Below are positions 11,201 to 25,091 of a stretch of DNA of 64,000 nucleotides, one piece after another. The DNA comes from Trematomus loennbergii (lineage: Eukaryota > Chordata > Actinopteri > Perciformes > Nototheniidae). The stretch spans positions 19,084,001-19,148,000 of the forward strand of contig JAAOOA010000026.1 of the NCBI GenBank assembly GCA_012861695.1, given 5' to 3'. The notes under the pieces are model-generated. The model had not been told where the DNA came from. It searched no databases and was given only the letters and a program-made list of their open reading frames with translations. Both the position numbers and the translations under genes were made by a program. Position 1 is the first letter of the stretch, and every line of letters begins with the position of its first letter.

Positions 11201-12959
11201 AAAAATACCTTCAAAGCAAAGGACACATGGCGAACATTTGTTGTCGGTGTTGGCTGAACTCTCCCTCTGAGAGTCTGATTAGAAGGAATATTCTTTTGGG
11301 GGAAGTGAGCGGACGCATCCATAGCTGCAGTTATTGTTTGAGTCCAGTATTTCTGAGGCGGTAGCTGCAGCCCCCTGCTTGGATGGGAAATGACCTGTCT
11401 GTGTTCGCCTGGCACTCTCTCCGTCTCCAGCCGACTCTCCAAACCCCTTCTCGTACAAAAGCTATCCTGACCCTCCGACCTTGTAGTCTCAAGTTCCCAG
11501 AACAACGCTCTGCAGTGCAGTTGCATTGTCTTGCGACCTGTTGTGTCTGATCCATGAGGCTTTCAAGAAACGCAGCTGGAGTGTATCCGTGGAAACCTCC
11601 GGTCCCATCTGCTCGGGGACAGCCAAAGTGGCGAGGGCTCTTGCGGCAGATAGGAGGAAGTTATCACGTAAAGTTGTTCCGGGCATGGTGCCTGGTGAGT
11701 GATTCAGTATTTCTGGCATTGCCTTTTAGCGCTCATGTGCAGGGGAAAAATGCCCTCCGCATGAGGGGAAGTGCTATCGAATGTGTGAAAGTAATCCAGG
11801 GTTTCTTAATCACTCCGACCAGCAATTTTCAAGCGTGCCAACATTCTCTAAGAGTAAACACACGTGACACTTTCTACATTTAAGGGAACCTGGAGCTTTC
11901 CAAACTTCTCGCATAGCAGTTACTGTAGGCCAAATCCATATTTATAAGAGACAGCCAGGCAACATTATTCTCCTTCAGCAGCCTGTGCAGAGAAGTAAAT
12001 TAAATTCTGCCACGCTGCTCTCCCTGACAGAATGCTGAATAAGTGAGAGGATCTGTACTTAAAAAAAAAAATGCATGCCTGGTGGCTCGCATACCTATTT
12101 GAATAAAAATGATATGTTGGGTTGAACATCTCCCATGGCTCTTGACAGACAGTGAAACTGAACAATAGCCGCTATTTTAAAACTGGACATGATGGAAAAA
12201 CTTTGGATTGTCAGTAAATGGCAAAGATGGGGATTTTTTAGTCTTGAAGCTGCTGACATAAACAATTGTACCAAATATTGAAAGGCATCCAGCATAGATA
12301 AGTGCAATATACATACTTTATTTACTCAATTTTCGAATTTGTTCAAAACAGATTGAATTCCGTGTAGCCTGGGAGACAGGAAATGATTCCTTTTGGGTTC
12401 TTGTTATGCGTGTTTTGCCGCCTTTTTTCTTCTCTGAAAAAAACCTCTGATACTATTGCAATGTGGATAAGTAGGCATAATTAATAACAGCCACAGTAGT
12501 GTCATTTAGCAAGGCAGACAGAAAATATTTTTGAAGCTGTGTGAATAGGAATTAGAGCAAGTGAGGGCCTTTTGTGCAAAAAATAAACAGCACTCCTTAT
12601 TAGCATACATAATCTCCCCAGTTATCCAGGTCAGGTGTGCAGGGAGCGAGCTTGGCAGCCCCCACATATTTTTTCCCCAGCTGTTCTCGAGGGTCCCAAG
12701 GCGATCTGAGGTCAGCTGTAGCATGCCCCTGATTATAGCTTGCATTATAAAGACCACCAACATGTACATAATGTATGTAAGGGAATGTACAACAAATCCT
12801 TTCTGTGTAGGTGTATGCTATGTTATATTTTAAACTTTAAACTATTCTAACTGTTTCTATTTCCAACAGTCCAATAGAACCAACACTGTTAAGATTTCAC
12901 GTACCATTTTTTTTAATAATTATTAGTTTTATTATATTTTAACCAAAAATGTAAAATAA
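11201..12959. other. Non-coding stretch with a CpG-richer block at 11390-11700
   Basis: The block at 11390-11700 has more CpG than its surroundings and ends in CTGGTGAGT, a strong splice-donor consensus (GT at 11693). Overlapping open frames on both strands there have no recognisable domain. It could be a non-coding RNA exon or a regulatory element. The rest is plain AT-rich sequence. Confidence 0.3.
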
Positions 12960-13045
12960 TGTGTTTTTATATTTGCATCGTTTATGAAGCTGCAGTGCGT
13001 TTCTCCTAATGTAAGTGTTTTTGGCCGTTGAAGCGTTGTCCGCCA
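12960..13045 (+). repeat. Short dispersed repeat, copy 2
   Basis: Matches 6165-6252 across ATATTTGCA, CGTTTCTCCTAATGTAAGTG and GGCCGTTGAAGCG-like blocks. Confidence 0.6.
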
Positions 13046-13968
13046 CCGTAAAAAACAAATGTATTTGAAATGTATATTCACCCATTTTATTTTATTTAAT
13101 CGCAGCATCAATTCCCATAAAGTTTTTCCTCGACATTTCCAGTGTATGAGTTTGAGGCTCTTTCCAACATCTACAGTTGTGTATCCAATGAGAACTTTTA
13201 TTTCTGGGTAAATCCAAACCTCTCATCCATACATCCAAGAACATTTCTCCACAAGGGGATACACCGTGGGATTCTTGTAGTGCGTGCATATGTCATACCC
13301 ACAACTGCATTCATTATTAACATGAACAATGTATTGTATATCATATATTGTATCAACAGTTCTTGCATTTTGAAGAACAGACAATATCTTTAGACTTTTT
13401 CACATTCTGTAGAAAATAGGACAACAGGAAAAGTGCACTGCAAATACAAATAGGTGTTTTGATTAGATGTTGTCCTAGCCAAAATTGAATTATTCTTCCT
13501 CATGTTTCTTCTCTGTGTTCAGCGTTCTGCCGCCATGGTTGATTCATACTGTACGTCAACATGCGATTGTGTATGCTCCATACCCACTGTTTTATTCAAA
13601 CAACCATGGAGAGGCAAGAGTGATTGGCAGACATAACATCAGTGAGTGTGTGCCAAAGAAAAGCGATCCTTGCAAGAGCAGCCATGGAACTAGCAGAACT
13701 CCACTGATTTGTCATTGTGCTCAGCGTGCTATAGTTGGAAGAAAGTATTGCGGTAGTGCAGATAAAACAGACTTGAATGATACTTTTGTCTTTAATACAC
13801 TTGCAATTGTCATGTGTAGTCATCAGATAGTGGCTCTATCTGTGTGGTCGTGGGGGTTCCATCCCTCACACGTCAAGTGCAGTCAGAACAGTATGTCTTA
13901 GCTTTTGAAATCAGTCTGTATGAAAATCTTTATTCTAGCTATTGCCGATAGATACAGTATATTGCTTC
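13046..13968. other. Unique non-coding stretch
   Basis: A 138-codon plus-strand frame at 13485-13901 is the longest here. It shows no signal peptide, domain or composition I recognise, and I consider it chance. Confidence 0.45.
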
Positions 13969-14049
13969 TTTTCAGGTTCATATTTGTATTTTGTGCCTCG
14001 ACTGTGACATGTCTTATGTGTAAAAAGCACCTTATTTTCCCATAATGCC
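13969..14049 (+). mobile_element. Fragment of the TTAA-flanked MITE family
   Basis: TTTTCAGGTTCATATTTGTA, then TTGTGCCTC and ACTGTGACATGT, follow the same order as in the copies at 41048 and 60211. The terminal repeat itself is missing. Confidence 0.6.
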
Positions 14050-17000
14050 CATATTAATGTAATTTTCTTAAATGTTTTATGTGAGGGACTGCGGATGGAA
14101 ATTAGCTCAAAGCTAAATCTGGCACTGTTACGCTTGATACATTTGAATGTTTTAAGTGTTCATTACTGTGCATTGTCCCTTTCAGATAAACGATTAAATG
14201 AATAAATAAATGCAATGACCGTTTTTCCCCCGGGCACTTAGATCTGCTTATCATTGGTGACTACAGTAACCCACAGGTTTTCAGTATCAGTAGCTTTACA
14301 CAATGACAGAAAACTGATCCATGGTGGATGGCGATAGTGGTGGTAAAAACTCTACGATTGTGATGGTAAAGCAGCGCTTACTGTGAAATGGAAGCATGGG
14401 TACGCCTGGAGACAGCTGAACAGATTAAAAGAATAGTTGATGTCAACCTCCAAGAGTCATGTTCCCGGTGTCATATTTTGTATGACATGTGTGGTGATTT
14501 ACTAAGACCAGATTATAAAGCAACAGGGAAGATTACAAGAGAAAGAGAGGGAGAAGGGGAGGGACACCGCACAAATGTCAGACATGGAGCCGTGACATCA
14601 AAAGCACTCCTTGGCTCTTTGTTACTCCAGTGCTCAGTGCTGAGGATTTGTATGCCGCTATTTTAAGCCTTCATCGAAATCCCTTCTGATATCCCTTTCA
14701 TTACTTTATGTAAATCTGCGTCACTGCGATACGCTCCAGTTTGTAATGTATATATGGAATAAAATATATATTTTCGCAGGTACTATTGCCTCCGATAATA
14801 TACTGGGTACATTGGGAGAGATGAGTGCCTGATGTCTTCTATCTCACAGACTGATGTTGTTTACTCTATGTATTGTCCACCAAGGCGGAAAATTGTCTTT
14901 AGGACCTTCTACAATCAGAAAGACCTATGACATACCCAGTAGAATAAAGAAAATATTAAACGTTTTTCAATAACTTTTCTATATAGCAGCCCTTACTTCT
15001 CTTGTTGAATGCTGGTTCCACTTTAAATCAGAATTCTAAACTGACTAGAATCTATCTATGGCATCGTTTTCAACCCTTATTCACTGAGAGAGATTGATAA
15101 CTCTGCCCCGACCTAAAGCTGTGATGAAACCTTGCCCTTGGTTATGAGGTATTACTAATGTCTCAGGGTTTGAGCCTCATCTACCGAGACGTCTACAAGC
15201 AGACAACAGATCGATACGATTTGATTCAGCCCTGATGTCTCCCCGCTGTATGATTTGCTGCAATATGTTACAATTCAGTACAGTGCCATGCAATATTATG
15301 AAGCCCTTTCTTCGTCATCCTAACAAGATCTGACTGCGTGCTAGAAGAAACTCTAATTGGTGTACATGTTCTCTCTCTGGTAATGAGGCAGGGGGAGAAA
15401 GATGGGTGGTGTTAACATCCTATATGCATCTCATTCATAAAACATAAAAAATAGTCAGCTGTGAACATTCATTTCCAAACAAGTGTTTATTAAAGATGCA
15501 TTTCTGTAATGGGATGTTAACAAGAGAATGAACAAAAACTGAAAGAAAGGACTGAAATGGTATCTTTATTTGGTATCTACATAAAATACATCACATTTTA
15601 TTTTAATTGTAAAGATAGGCGATTGATTAATTTATCTATTCTTCCTGCATCTAGTGGTATAATTTGGCTTGATTGGGCGTAGTTGGTGGTAAGAAAGGAC
15701 TGTTTTTTTTTATAAGTATAGGGGCAACACAACTATGTTTCGGCTAGACATTAGTAGCTCGAATGCAATGTGGTAAATGTAGGCACTTAAATAAGGGCTC
15801 CAGGTAGGAAATCCATTGTATTGGCCTAATTAGCAGGCACCAAGAAATGTATTGCCTTAATAGGCTAAATGTATCATCCACACCGATTGGACATCAACAT
15901 AAAAGTTGTCACAAAGTTGGCAAAAATTCCCTTAAGCAAACGAGTGTGGTTCAAGAGACGAAGATTCAAAGGTTAAACATATGGATGTTCTTTGTTTCAT
16001 GTTTTTTCTTAACCACAACATTTCCTGTGGTAATGAATGACAACAGCATATGCATCAATATGGAGGAAAGGTCACAGTTTACACTTGACCTGAGCAATAT
16101 AGACCTTAAGGACTTTTTACATGTGTGTGGAATGAGGGGCAGGCTGTGTAAATGTGCTTGTGGCTAACTCGGTGTTAATTGTGAACTGCCCTGTGGTAAA
16201 TTGTGTGCTCTATTTCTGTAGCGCTTGGGGGCCTTTAACCTGATGAAAATACTGTTGTTTTTCCTTTTAATGTGAATACCATGTACACACACATCCAGGA
16301 TTAAAGCCCATCCACACACGCCTGCTCTGTTAATACTCCGACTCTAATTCAATTCTTAACGGGACAACATCCCAGCACTCGCCCATGAGTCACTGTTGCA
16401 TTCAGCAGATGGTGTTTAGCAGTGTTTCCCAAAACAGCATTTTAGCAATGTGACACAGAATACCTGCCAGCATATTCTCATTGGATCGAAACAATGAGAA
16501 GAAGCCTATTCTGTATCGCTTTGGAACTTCATCTTGTTGCATTAGTGTCCTCATGCTGTAAATTGCTGAGGGGACCTAGGATTAAGGAGACTAATATTCC
16601 AGTGAGTTTGTGTTCCTTTCTACACAATAAACAGTGATTAGACTGAATTCATGTTGTAGCCAGAATAGTGTCATGCTCTGGTGCGAGGGAGGTGTTTTTG
16701 CAGTTATTCAGATCTGGCTGCAGGACAGTAAATGATCCATGATAGGGAGGAGTAGAAATAGGGCCGCCAGAGCAATTAAAATGGTTTACATCATCAATGT
16801 GAATATTTTTCACCCAGTTACATGTACAGATACTTCCCTAAGATCAACCAATAGGAAGTCTGATTTGTCAGTGGGGATCACCATACATAATATTACTAGA
16901 TCCCAGATGGTCACAATACTAGTTTTCCTGTTTCTCCCCGTGTCATTTCTGTTTTTACTTCCTGTCTTTGTGTGTTTTCCCGCCTTTTTTGATTGTCTGT

Positions 17001-17104
17001 CCTTGCCATATTAGCTCTGTTTAGTCTTTATCCCACTCTTATAGGTCTTGCATTGGTAACGACCCCATCTCTGGTTGATAGTATCTATCTCCTGAATTTA
17101 GGTC
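14050..17104. other. Long unique non-coding stretch
   Basis: No gene, TIR pair or tandem array recognised. 16915-17060 is pyrimidine-rich and loosely resembles a retroelement LTR by texture only, which is not enough to call one. Confidence 0.45.
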
Positions 17105-17165
17105 CACCGTGCTACTCTTTCCGTGACACCGTGCTACTCTTTCCGTGACACCGTGCTACTCTTTT
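17105..17165 (+). repeat. 22-bp minisatellite, about 2.8 copies
   Basis: The unit CACCGTGCTACTCTTTCC, followed by GTGA, repeats at 17105, 17127 and 17149. The first two units are identical; the third is partial and changes to CTTTTCG. Confidence 0.9.
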
Positions 17166-17973
17166 CGTTTGCTTTGGTGAAGAGCGCTTGAGAGCACGAG
17201 GGAGTGACCTGTTTGCTGTGTGTGTGTGGTTTGTTGTGACTGCACCTGGTGAGTATTTGGTAGCACCTGTAGTTTCATGTAAAGTAGGTGGCAGGGTACT
17301 TTAACCTTTGATTTGGTTCCTTTTCTTACACATTGACTTTTAGTATTACATTTTAAGTAAATATTCAATTAAAGAACAGAGAATCTTGAATTACCATAAC
17401 ACAAAGAGAGCGTGACTTAATTCCGTTCTCAGGATGTCATGTCTCCTCTATATCTTTGCTATATTATTGTTTGAAATTAGGTTTTAAGAACCTTTTAGAC
17501 TCATGTGAAATCAGTTACACAGTAACGAATGAGTGACAAGCAGTACTGCAACCCTCCAGTAGTAGGCCTACCTGGGCTATGAAATAGTTATATTCCTACA
17601 GCGTGTGAATAGGAGCTATGACTCAATTAAAAAAAAAAGACCCTGTTTTTTCCTTCCCATTTTACATGTTTTCAACATTTTAAAAAGGTTTCCTGAGGCC
17701 CTGAATTAATTAATTAATTAAGTTAAGTGTCTGCACTGCAAACATGCAGTGAGTTAACATCTGGCCCTAGTACCTATTATTTAAATGAGCCGTTTGGCTA
17801 ACATTCACATTTAAATTGCAGTGACTCAAACCTAGTTTGCACTCTCACTTCCTAATTGAAATAGAGAGGCAAGTGCTGGGTAAAATTGAATAATGGCTTA
17901 ATGATTGCACAAAAACTCATATGCTCATATTAGCTGTGGTTTAATTTATTCATTCCGCTACTTATCTTTAAAA
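17166..17973. other. Unique non-coding stretch
   Basis: Contains a short TG run near 17218 and a short ATTA repeat near 17705; otherwise nothing recognised. Confidence 0.5.
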
Positions 17974-18151
17974 AACTATTTTGCACTGTAACTTTTATCC
18001 ATGTATTTTTTCTTTTAATGTTTATTTTATTATCTTTTCTTTTTAATGACTGATTTTAAATGCCATTTTCTTAATGTCTTTCATTTTTTGTGAAGCACTT
18101 TGAATTGCCTTGTGTTGAAAGGTGCTATATAAATAAACTTGCCTTGCCTTG
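17974..18151 (+). mobile_element. LINE 3' tail, same family as 33236-35799
   Basis: Almost collinear with about 35613-35799: GCACTGTAACTTTTATCC, then AATGACTGATTTTAAATGCC, AAGCACTTTGAATTGCCTTG and AGGTGCTATATAAATAAAC, ending in the CCTTG repeat tail. Only 3' untranslated sequence remains, with few differences, so the copy is heavily truncated but fairly young. Confidence 0.9.
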
Positions 18152-21100
18152 AATGAAGTGTGTGTATATATAGAACCTTTTTAAGTCTTAACTTTAACCG
18201 TCTGAGTTATGGTTATAGCAATAGCCATTATTTTCTGTAATTGTGTAGTATTGTCCACAGCGAATGACAACAAATAGTTGAGTGCGTCAATGTTTGTAAT
18301 TAATAGAAACTTGTGTTTGAAAAATGTCTATATAAAATCTATGTTATAATTAAGAAACCTAAATAGACATCATACATTTAATTGTTGTCTTACATTATGA
18401 TTTTTTCAAACTTGATAAATGAAAATAATTCTTTTTTTTAAATGCCTGATTTAGTCCACAACGTCTTGTTCTATCTGATACAAACCCAATACAAATCTAT
18501 TCTTCGTACAATAACACAGACATTTCCCCTGATAGAAAACCTGACATTAGTATGCTACTAAGAGGCCTCGGGGAGATCCAAATGAGTTTTTGCAGCAACA
18601 CAGAAGCGCTTCACATCCATCTTGCATTGGGAAAGATTCAGTTTTATGTAACATGAGGGGGCATTTTATTTCTGATGAGCAGAGCATGGTTGGAATGATT
18701 GCCTCACATTAAGCAATGCGAGTTTGAGGCAACCTGACAAGCGTGCCACTCATAAAAGATGAAAATGAGAGCAAATCGGCTGATTATACAGAAACCTCCC
18801 TCTCAGCGGGAGCTGCTAATTCTGACGGCCGCGTGCACAAAATCATTAATCAATGAATGCTTCCAATTATGTAGAAGACAGCCCATTCATTCATACCTTG
18901 CTTTCAGTTTCTGGCCCATTTTCGACAGCAGAAACAAAATGGGAAAAATAAGGAGAGACTGTGCAAAGAAAAGCGGGGAAAAGAAGCTGATTAAAAATGT
19001 ATCTTTGTTGTATATTTTAACATGCAACGGTACATAACAAGGACTGAATTAAGTGGATTTTGAGGCCAAGATTTGGAACGAGAACTTACTCTTGTGCCTT
19101 TTTCAAACATACATTTCTTTTAAATGTGAGAGAAAATATAAAAAAAAATTCTCTTTCTCTTAATGTTTCAATAAAATAAGTAACTTCACCATTAGACACA
19201 AAGAATGTTATGTGTAGAGAAACAAAAATACAGTTATTCTGATCTGTTTCAATTGAATAATATTGGATTCATCAGTAAAAAATAAATGGAAAGATAATAA
19301 TTGTGGTTGACTATGTTTCTAACTCCTTTTGTGAAGGTGTTTTTGTAATGCATGTTGGCACATTGATCATTCCCGTGGTTAAATATATTCCAGCTGATGG
19401 CTGCGATGTTCAGAGGCAGCAGTTGAGAAGAACGGGAGCAGATGGTGAAGAATTCTCAGGGTTTTATTCGGAGAGTTCAGCGTTTACGGATCATATACTG
19501 ACTTAATTATGAGACGGGGGAGAATGAAGCCCTGGAAGAAGGATTTAAAGAGGCAGGGAAATCTTCATTAAGACCAGGAGAATCCAGGATCCCTGATAGA
19601 AATCTGCCCCTCTGAACTTGATTTAACTCTGACAATGCATAAGAGGGATTGGAAGTGATAAAGCACCTACAAAATATAATCCCTCTTCTCGTTTTATGAA
19701 TGAATGCAGAGGGAAAATTAGGGATGTCTTGGAGGCAGACTTTATTCAACCGTGTCTTGCTTTGTAGATGAATCGTAGTGGCATCAATCCCCACAGGCAT
19801 GGATTGTAGCTGTAGTATAGTTTAAGGATAGTGTGGGATATGATCACGTTATGGCTTCCCAGCAGCCGTGTGCTTCTCTCAAATATCTCATCAAATCCAA
19901 GCATTTATAGCAAACCGTTGAATACCACCCAAGTCAATCCAAAGCAATCCGTTTGTATTGCTGCCAGGCCGGTGCTTTCCTGTAAACATTGTGTGTATAT
20001 TAATTCAGATAGAACATTCAAGGGCACTCGGAAAGCAAGCGTTGCATTGCTTCTTGGATGGTCCCATTTCCCAAGTTGCAAAGTCGTTCTTCAGCCTTCG
20101 GTGTGTTCACGATCCAAAAAGTAGATGCATTGTTTTTTATGTTCGGAGCGTTTGAACTTGGACATACAGTACATCATTTCTAATTTACACTCCAAGTGGC
20201 AACATTTAAGTTGGAGAAGGGAAGTAAATCCGTAAATGCCTTAAACCTGAATCTCTCATTCTCCACTGGATCCAATTATATAGAAGTCTATAAGGTTAAT
20301 TTCCTCTGTGAAAATGTAGTTCTCAAAAGCTAGTTTTCAGTCATAACCTGCCCTAACGCTAACTCTCTAATACAGAATGTCATTTTGTAAAATGATGTTA
20401 CCATTGAAAGAAAAATAGACTATAAAGCAGGGTATGCTTTAGGGCGTGGCTACTTTTTGATTGACAGGTCACCATGGCATTATCTGGTTTGGGTGTTTTG
20501 CTGTTTCGTTTTATCCCTTCTACAATGTCAATTGATTTTGGTTTTCTATGAAATAATCATCATCGTTGTTATGTAACGAGATACTGTACATAAACCTATA
20601 TTCCTGACAGTTTTCTTCTATATCTATTGATTTGCATTCAACCATTTATTTTAGTATATTAGATTAGAGACAGTTTAGGGATTTCATGGGTATTCCTTTT
20701 AAAATATGTGGTTATTTCTCACATTTTATTGTATAATAACTGCATGCTAAACAGATTATTTGCCGTCATTATCTCAACAACATTCCCCCCAATCACTAGT
20801 GCAAATTCGGATCAGCAGAAACAGGATTTGGCCATTTTCCGCCCTACAATTGAGGTGTTGAAAACAATGCATTGTTTGTCAGCCGCTTGCTGTAGAAACT
20901 CAAATCTTTTCCTAAACGCCGCTCTCAATAGTGTGATGACACTCCCAGCAGTGAAAATTAGCAATTCATCGCTCTGGGTATTCAAACAGCTGCTCCAATT
21001 TACACTCTAAATAGTGTAAAATGCTGTAAATATCAAGTTCACAAATGATCTATAAAGAGCCTCAACTTTAGAGGGGAGAGATTAGAGCAGAGCATATGGA

Positions 21101-22109
21101 TGTACTTACATTTTAGCTTTAAATGAGGAGGGATCTGTTGTAAATGCGATAAAAGTCACAACCCTCTCAGAGGGTTTTCGGCGGGTATCGCAGTTAGTGA
21201 TAAAATCTCGTATTCAATGCGAGGCCTTAGAAATAGCTCGGAAAGAACCTCAGAGCTATTATGATGCTGTATCAAAGGTTTTGAAGTCATCAAAGAAGTC
21301 CTCCAACGGTAGCTCATTAGGAGTAGCTTTCATTAAAAAGATGGCTGTGCATCTTTTAAAGTTTTCCTTTTCTGCACGTGGTCTATATTGCTAGAATCAT
21401 GCCAGAAGCGAAAAAACACACATCAAACCTCCAGTTGTCAGCTGTTTGAGTTCAGAAGCAGGAAACGGCAGACATAGCCCACTTAATGCAATGTTTAACA
21501 GCTCTGAGTGGCAGTCCTCGTTCGAATTCTGAAGGTTTTTTACACTTTGGAATGGCATCCCAGATCAATGTGTCATACATTTCAGTCATAAATCTGACCC
21601 GTCATCCCTGAGTAAAAGGCAGCTGTCTTTCAGCTTAATGGAACGGAATGGCCTCTGTTTCGGTGTCAGGGTCTTAAGTGACTGTTCTCTCTCTCACAGC
21701 TTCTACCAGATGGTCGTGAGTGGTCTTAAATAGCATTTTTAAGGCTTAAAAGGGTTTTTTAAAGGGGAAAGTCGTTGAGTGAGCAGTTTAGAAGTTGCAA
21801 CATCTATGTGGTGGAATAACCTTGATCTTTCCAACAAGTTTTCTTAAAGAGAAAGAAGATGATATGTTAGATAGTAAGGGACGAACCCAAATACAATATT
21901 TTCGTGAAAGCACAAAAAAAGGTATGAAAAGAGATATTCCTCTTCTTTGAATAACCTTGCAGACTTTTCTATCCTCTTCAATCTTGACATAGGTGTAGTC
22001 TTAAAGTGGATACGGCTTAGTCATACATGCAATCATTTATAGTGATTAAGTGAATCAATACAAATCTGGAACAGGATAAGTGAAAAATAATCTATATTAC
22101 TGATTATCA
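18152..22109. other. Long unique non-coding stretch
   Basis: No genes recognised. 18540-18960 is compositionally mixed, low in simple repeats and carries several ATTA-type motifs, so it is a weak candidate for a conserved non-coding element. 20440-20500 (GGGCGTGGCTACTTTTTGA, then TTGACAGGTCACC) recalls a common fish repeat but has no second copy here. Confidence 0.35.
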
Positions 22110-22225
22110 GAGGTGGGAGTAAGTCCTACATGTGCAAGTCATGAGCAAGTCTCAAGTGTTGACCTACAAGTATCAAGCAAGTCCCAAGTCACTGTGGTGA
22201 GAGTCAAGCAAGTCAAGTCAAGTCA
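22110..22225 (+). repeat. CAAGTC-rich degenerate tandem/dispersed repeat
   Basis: AGGTGGGAGTAAGTCC is followed by many irregular copies of CAAGTC, GCAAGTC and CAAGTCAAGTCAAGTC. It looks like an internally repetitive interspersed element; the class is unknown. Confidence 0.55.
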
Positions 22226-23594
22226 TACGAAATTCTGATGAATAAGCCCAGTTTCCACAAAAGACACATTTAAACATGCATGTGCTATTCAGAAGCCCAC
22301 GCAAATAACAATGTGTGACTTCTCCTTTGACCGTTTTCTTTTACGTTTATGCTGGCAGGAAGAACAACATTTCCTGTTAAAATAAACGTGCAGGGAGTCA
22401 TCCAGTCACTTGGCAGGTCACCTGGTAAGCTGAATATTGATCAAAATAAAGAACAGAAAAGGTAGAATTTACAAAAAAAATCTATAAACAAAAAAAAGAG
22501 TATTATGATGTTCTTTTGTACATGACCCACATACTGTAGATGTGCAAGCAAAACAGATCTCAGTTATTGTCATGAAATCTGGTATAGATTACACAGTTAA
22601 GTCAGTTTAAAAGTGCCAAGACCCTCCAACGACTTTAATCTTCTGGTTAATTTGGAAAGATGGTTGCGCAAAAGATAGTTTTCCTCCACTGAAGATGTTT
22701 GCCCTTGACCTACATTCATCAAACATTACAGATGTTGCGATAATCACCTCAATTATTTCAATTTGCAGTCCTCCCCTTTCTCCTTGGCGAATTAGGGAGA
22801 ACTCCAAATGAACAAGACTGCAGAGATGGTCCCCATGAATTTTAAGTGTCATCCCGCTATGTAGATTAGATGAGCCGCAGGTCACCTTTTCCACTGTTCA
22901 GACTTTCTAAAGTCGTTAGCTCATCCGCTGGGAAGCTATCATCCGCCTCTGAGGAATATGTAAGATTAGTAATGCAATGTCAATTACCACAGTCATCAGT
23001 TATGCCACAGTGAACATTAGATCTGACTGATGGTGGGGTATTCTTCATGACCTTGCACTGGTCATATCTTTTTTTTTTTGGGGGATAGTTCTTGGGACAG
23101 AAATCGCTGCCAGGGGTGCATGAGGTTTCTGTGTCAGAGGCACGGTGTCAGGTCCTCTCCGAGCTCTAGGGACAGAAACCAAAGTGGACAGCTGCCGATG
23201 TCTGAATGCCCCGGCTCACAGGAAATGGCTAAGAGACACACATATAACTGTCCAATGGAATTAGCATGAGTGACACTCTCGCCACCTCCAGAGTCACACG
23301 GACATGCATCTCCATGTCAGAGAGGAAATGATACTGAACCACAGGTAGGGGTTACAGACATGTGAGGTAAACGGTGCCTCAGGAAGGTGATGGGTCCACA
23401 AGGGTAGAGGAGAAGCACTGACCATGGGCGTAGGATGCTATTTAAAGATCCAAGCCCACAGGAAAAGTGCTGGGCTTTGCACTGATTGTCACTGATGCCA
23501 CCATCAAATGAGCCACTTGTATGGCTTGACATCCATGCTGTCATTCTGATGCAGAGCAATTATAATGTTCACCATGTTTTCCATCTTTGTTTAG
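22226..23594. other. Unique non-coding stretch
   Basis: No recognisable gene or mobile element. A T11G5 run at 23070-23085 is the only low-complexity tract. Confidence 0.5.
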
Positions 23595-24060
23595 CTTATT
23601 GGGATGCTAACATTTGCTAATTAGTGCTTAACAAAATGTACTGAGTCTGATGTTAATGTTATAAGCTTTGCAGTTAAGTCATAAACCTAGTACTTGACCA
23701 ATTAAAGTTTTGACCAACTGAAGGCTTTTAATATGAAGTCAAGGGATGCTCAGAGTTTTCCTAATTTAACCAAAGGGGACCATCAATGTGTGCCAAATGG
23801 CAATCCATCCAGCAATTTTATATAAATCAGTAATGTCAACCTCATTGTGATGGGTACCAGATTTTTTCCAAATCAATTTAGAATGTGTTGAGATAAGTAC
23901 AATGATTATTCACACTAGAAGTAGAAATCCAGTCATAAGGATTCATCCTCTGGTTACCATGAATATGTCCTGATATCCCATCTAATGGTTGTTGAATAGT
24001 TGTTATTTACCACCAAAGTGGTGCACCACCAACATATTGGGAGCCACTGGGGTATCTGGT
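23595..24060 (+). repeat. Degenerate dispersed repeat (GCTAACATGCTAA-type), copy 2
   Basis: GATGCTAACATTTGCTAATT begins a block similar in order to 8965-9140. It continues through GGCAATCCATCCAGCAATTT, then AAGGATTCATCCTCTGG and CCAAAGTGGTG. I associate these phrases with an old teleost interspersed repeat (memory, not verified). No coding capacity. Confidence 0.4.
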
Positions 24061-25091
24061 ATCTAGCAGAGTTGAGCAATCTGCAGTTTACCATCACATT
24101 TTTCTGGGTACCATCTTCCATTATCGTTTGCACATCGTTTCAAAAGGTAAGAAACTGTGTATGATCTTCTCTTTTTCTACAGGTACAACTGCTGACAATG
24201 GGAGTGTACCCGCAAAGCAAAGAATCTGTAATGACCACTTAATTTAGCATTCCAAGCATGACGAGAATATTGTAAAATCAGTATCGGTGTCAAATTCCTG
24301 CCAAGTTTTGTTTTGTTCATTCCTCCGCCATAGTCTCGAGAGTCTAGTTATTCCCTCTCACGCTGATGCAGAATGTTGGCTGTTGTCCTTGCAGTGCAGC
24401 TCTTAAGTAGCAATGTAAGGAAACACCTCAGGTCAATAATGTGGCCTTGTTTTGTAAAACGCTCAAAAATATCTAGTGCGAGAGGAAGAGGGCTTTCCTC
24501 TTGAGTAAGTAATCTACCTAAATGCCTACATTTCCTTCTTCTCAGAGACTTCAGCCAAAGGTTTGCTTTGCTTGCATCATCCATCCAGTTTCTGGAAATA
24601 CACGGTTATATTGATTGAAAACAGTCAGGAGTGAGTAGACGTCCCTTGATCTTTCCTCCGCTCTCCTATGCAGTATTTCCCCCTCCACAGTCAGGTCATT
24701 AATCTTCCCGTTATTGGAGAAACGCACTGACATCTCTCCATAAAATGGCACTTAATTTATGCATTATTTATGCCTCATTTATGTGCTCAGGTCCTCCAAC
24801 TATTTATCAAATGTCCCCTCTCATGTCAAAGCATGGAAATTGAGCGCCGTTACTCATGATACTTGCGGCAAACACATCAGCGGACAGGAAGTCACAGGGG
24901 ACCCCGGCTCACTGTCACAAGAAAGTCTTGTCTGGGCGACTGTCTGCTTTTTACCTAAACGCTACCCACAAAGGACCAAAATGATGCAATGTGGTTTAAC
25001 GAAGATGAATGCAAAAGACACATTTTGTCCTCTGCAATTAAAGTTTTACGCTTGTTCCTTAGACAAATGCATTTTTTTGGAGAACTGTTTT
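24061..25091. other. Unique non-coding stretch
   Basis: No recognisable features; the short minus-strand frames near 24348-24751 lack any domain signature. Confidence 0.5.

Noticed and set aside
13485..13901. 138-codon plus-strand frame
   Set aside because: No recognisable motif, signal peptide or codon pattern; an overlapping minus-strand frame is equally open.
16915..17345. Possible LTR
   Set aside because: Only compositional resemblance; no TG/CA ends, target duplication, TATA and AATAAA spacing or second copy.
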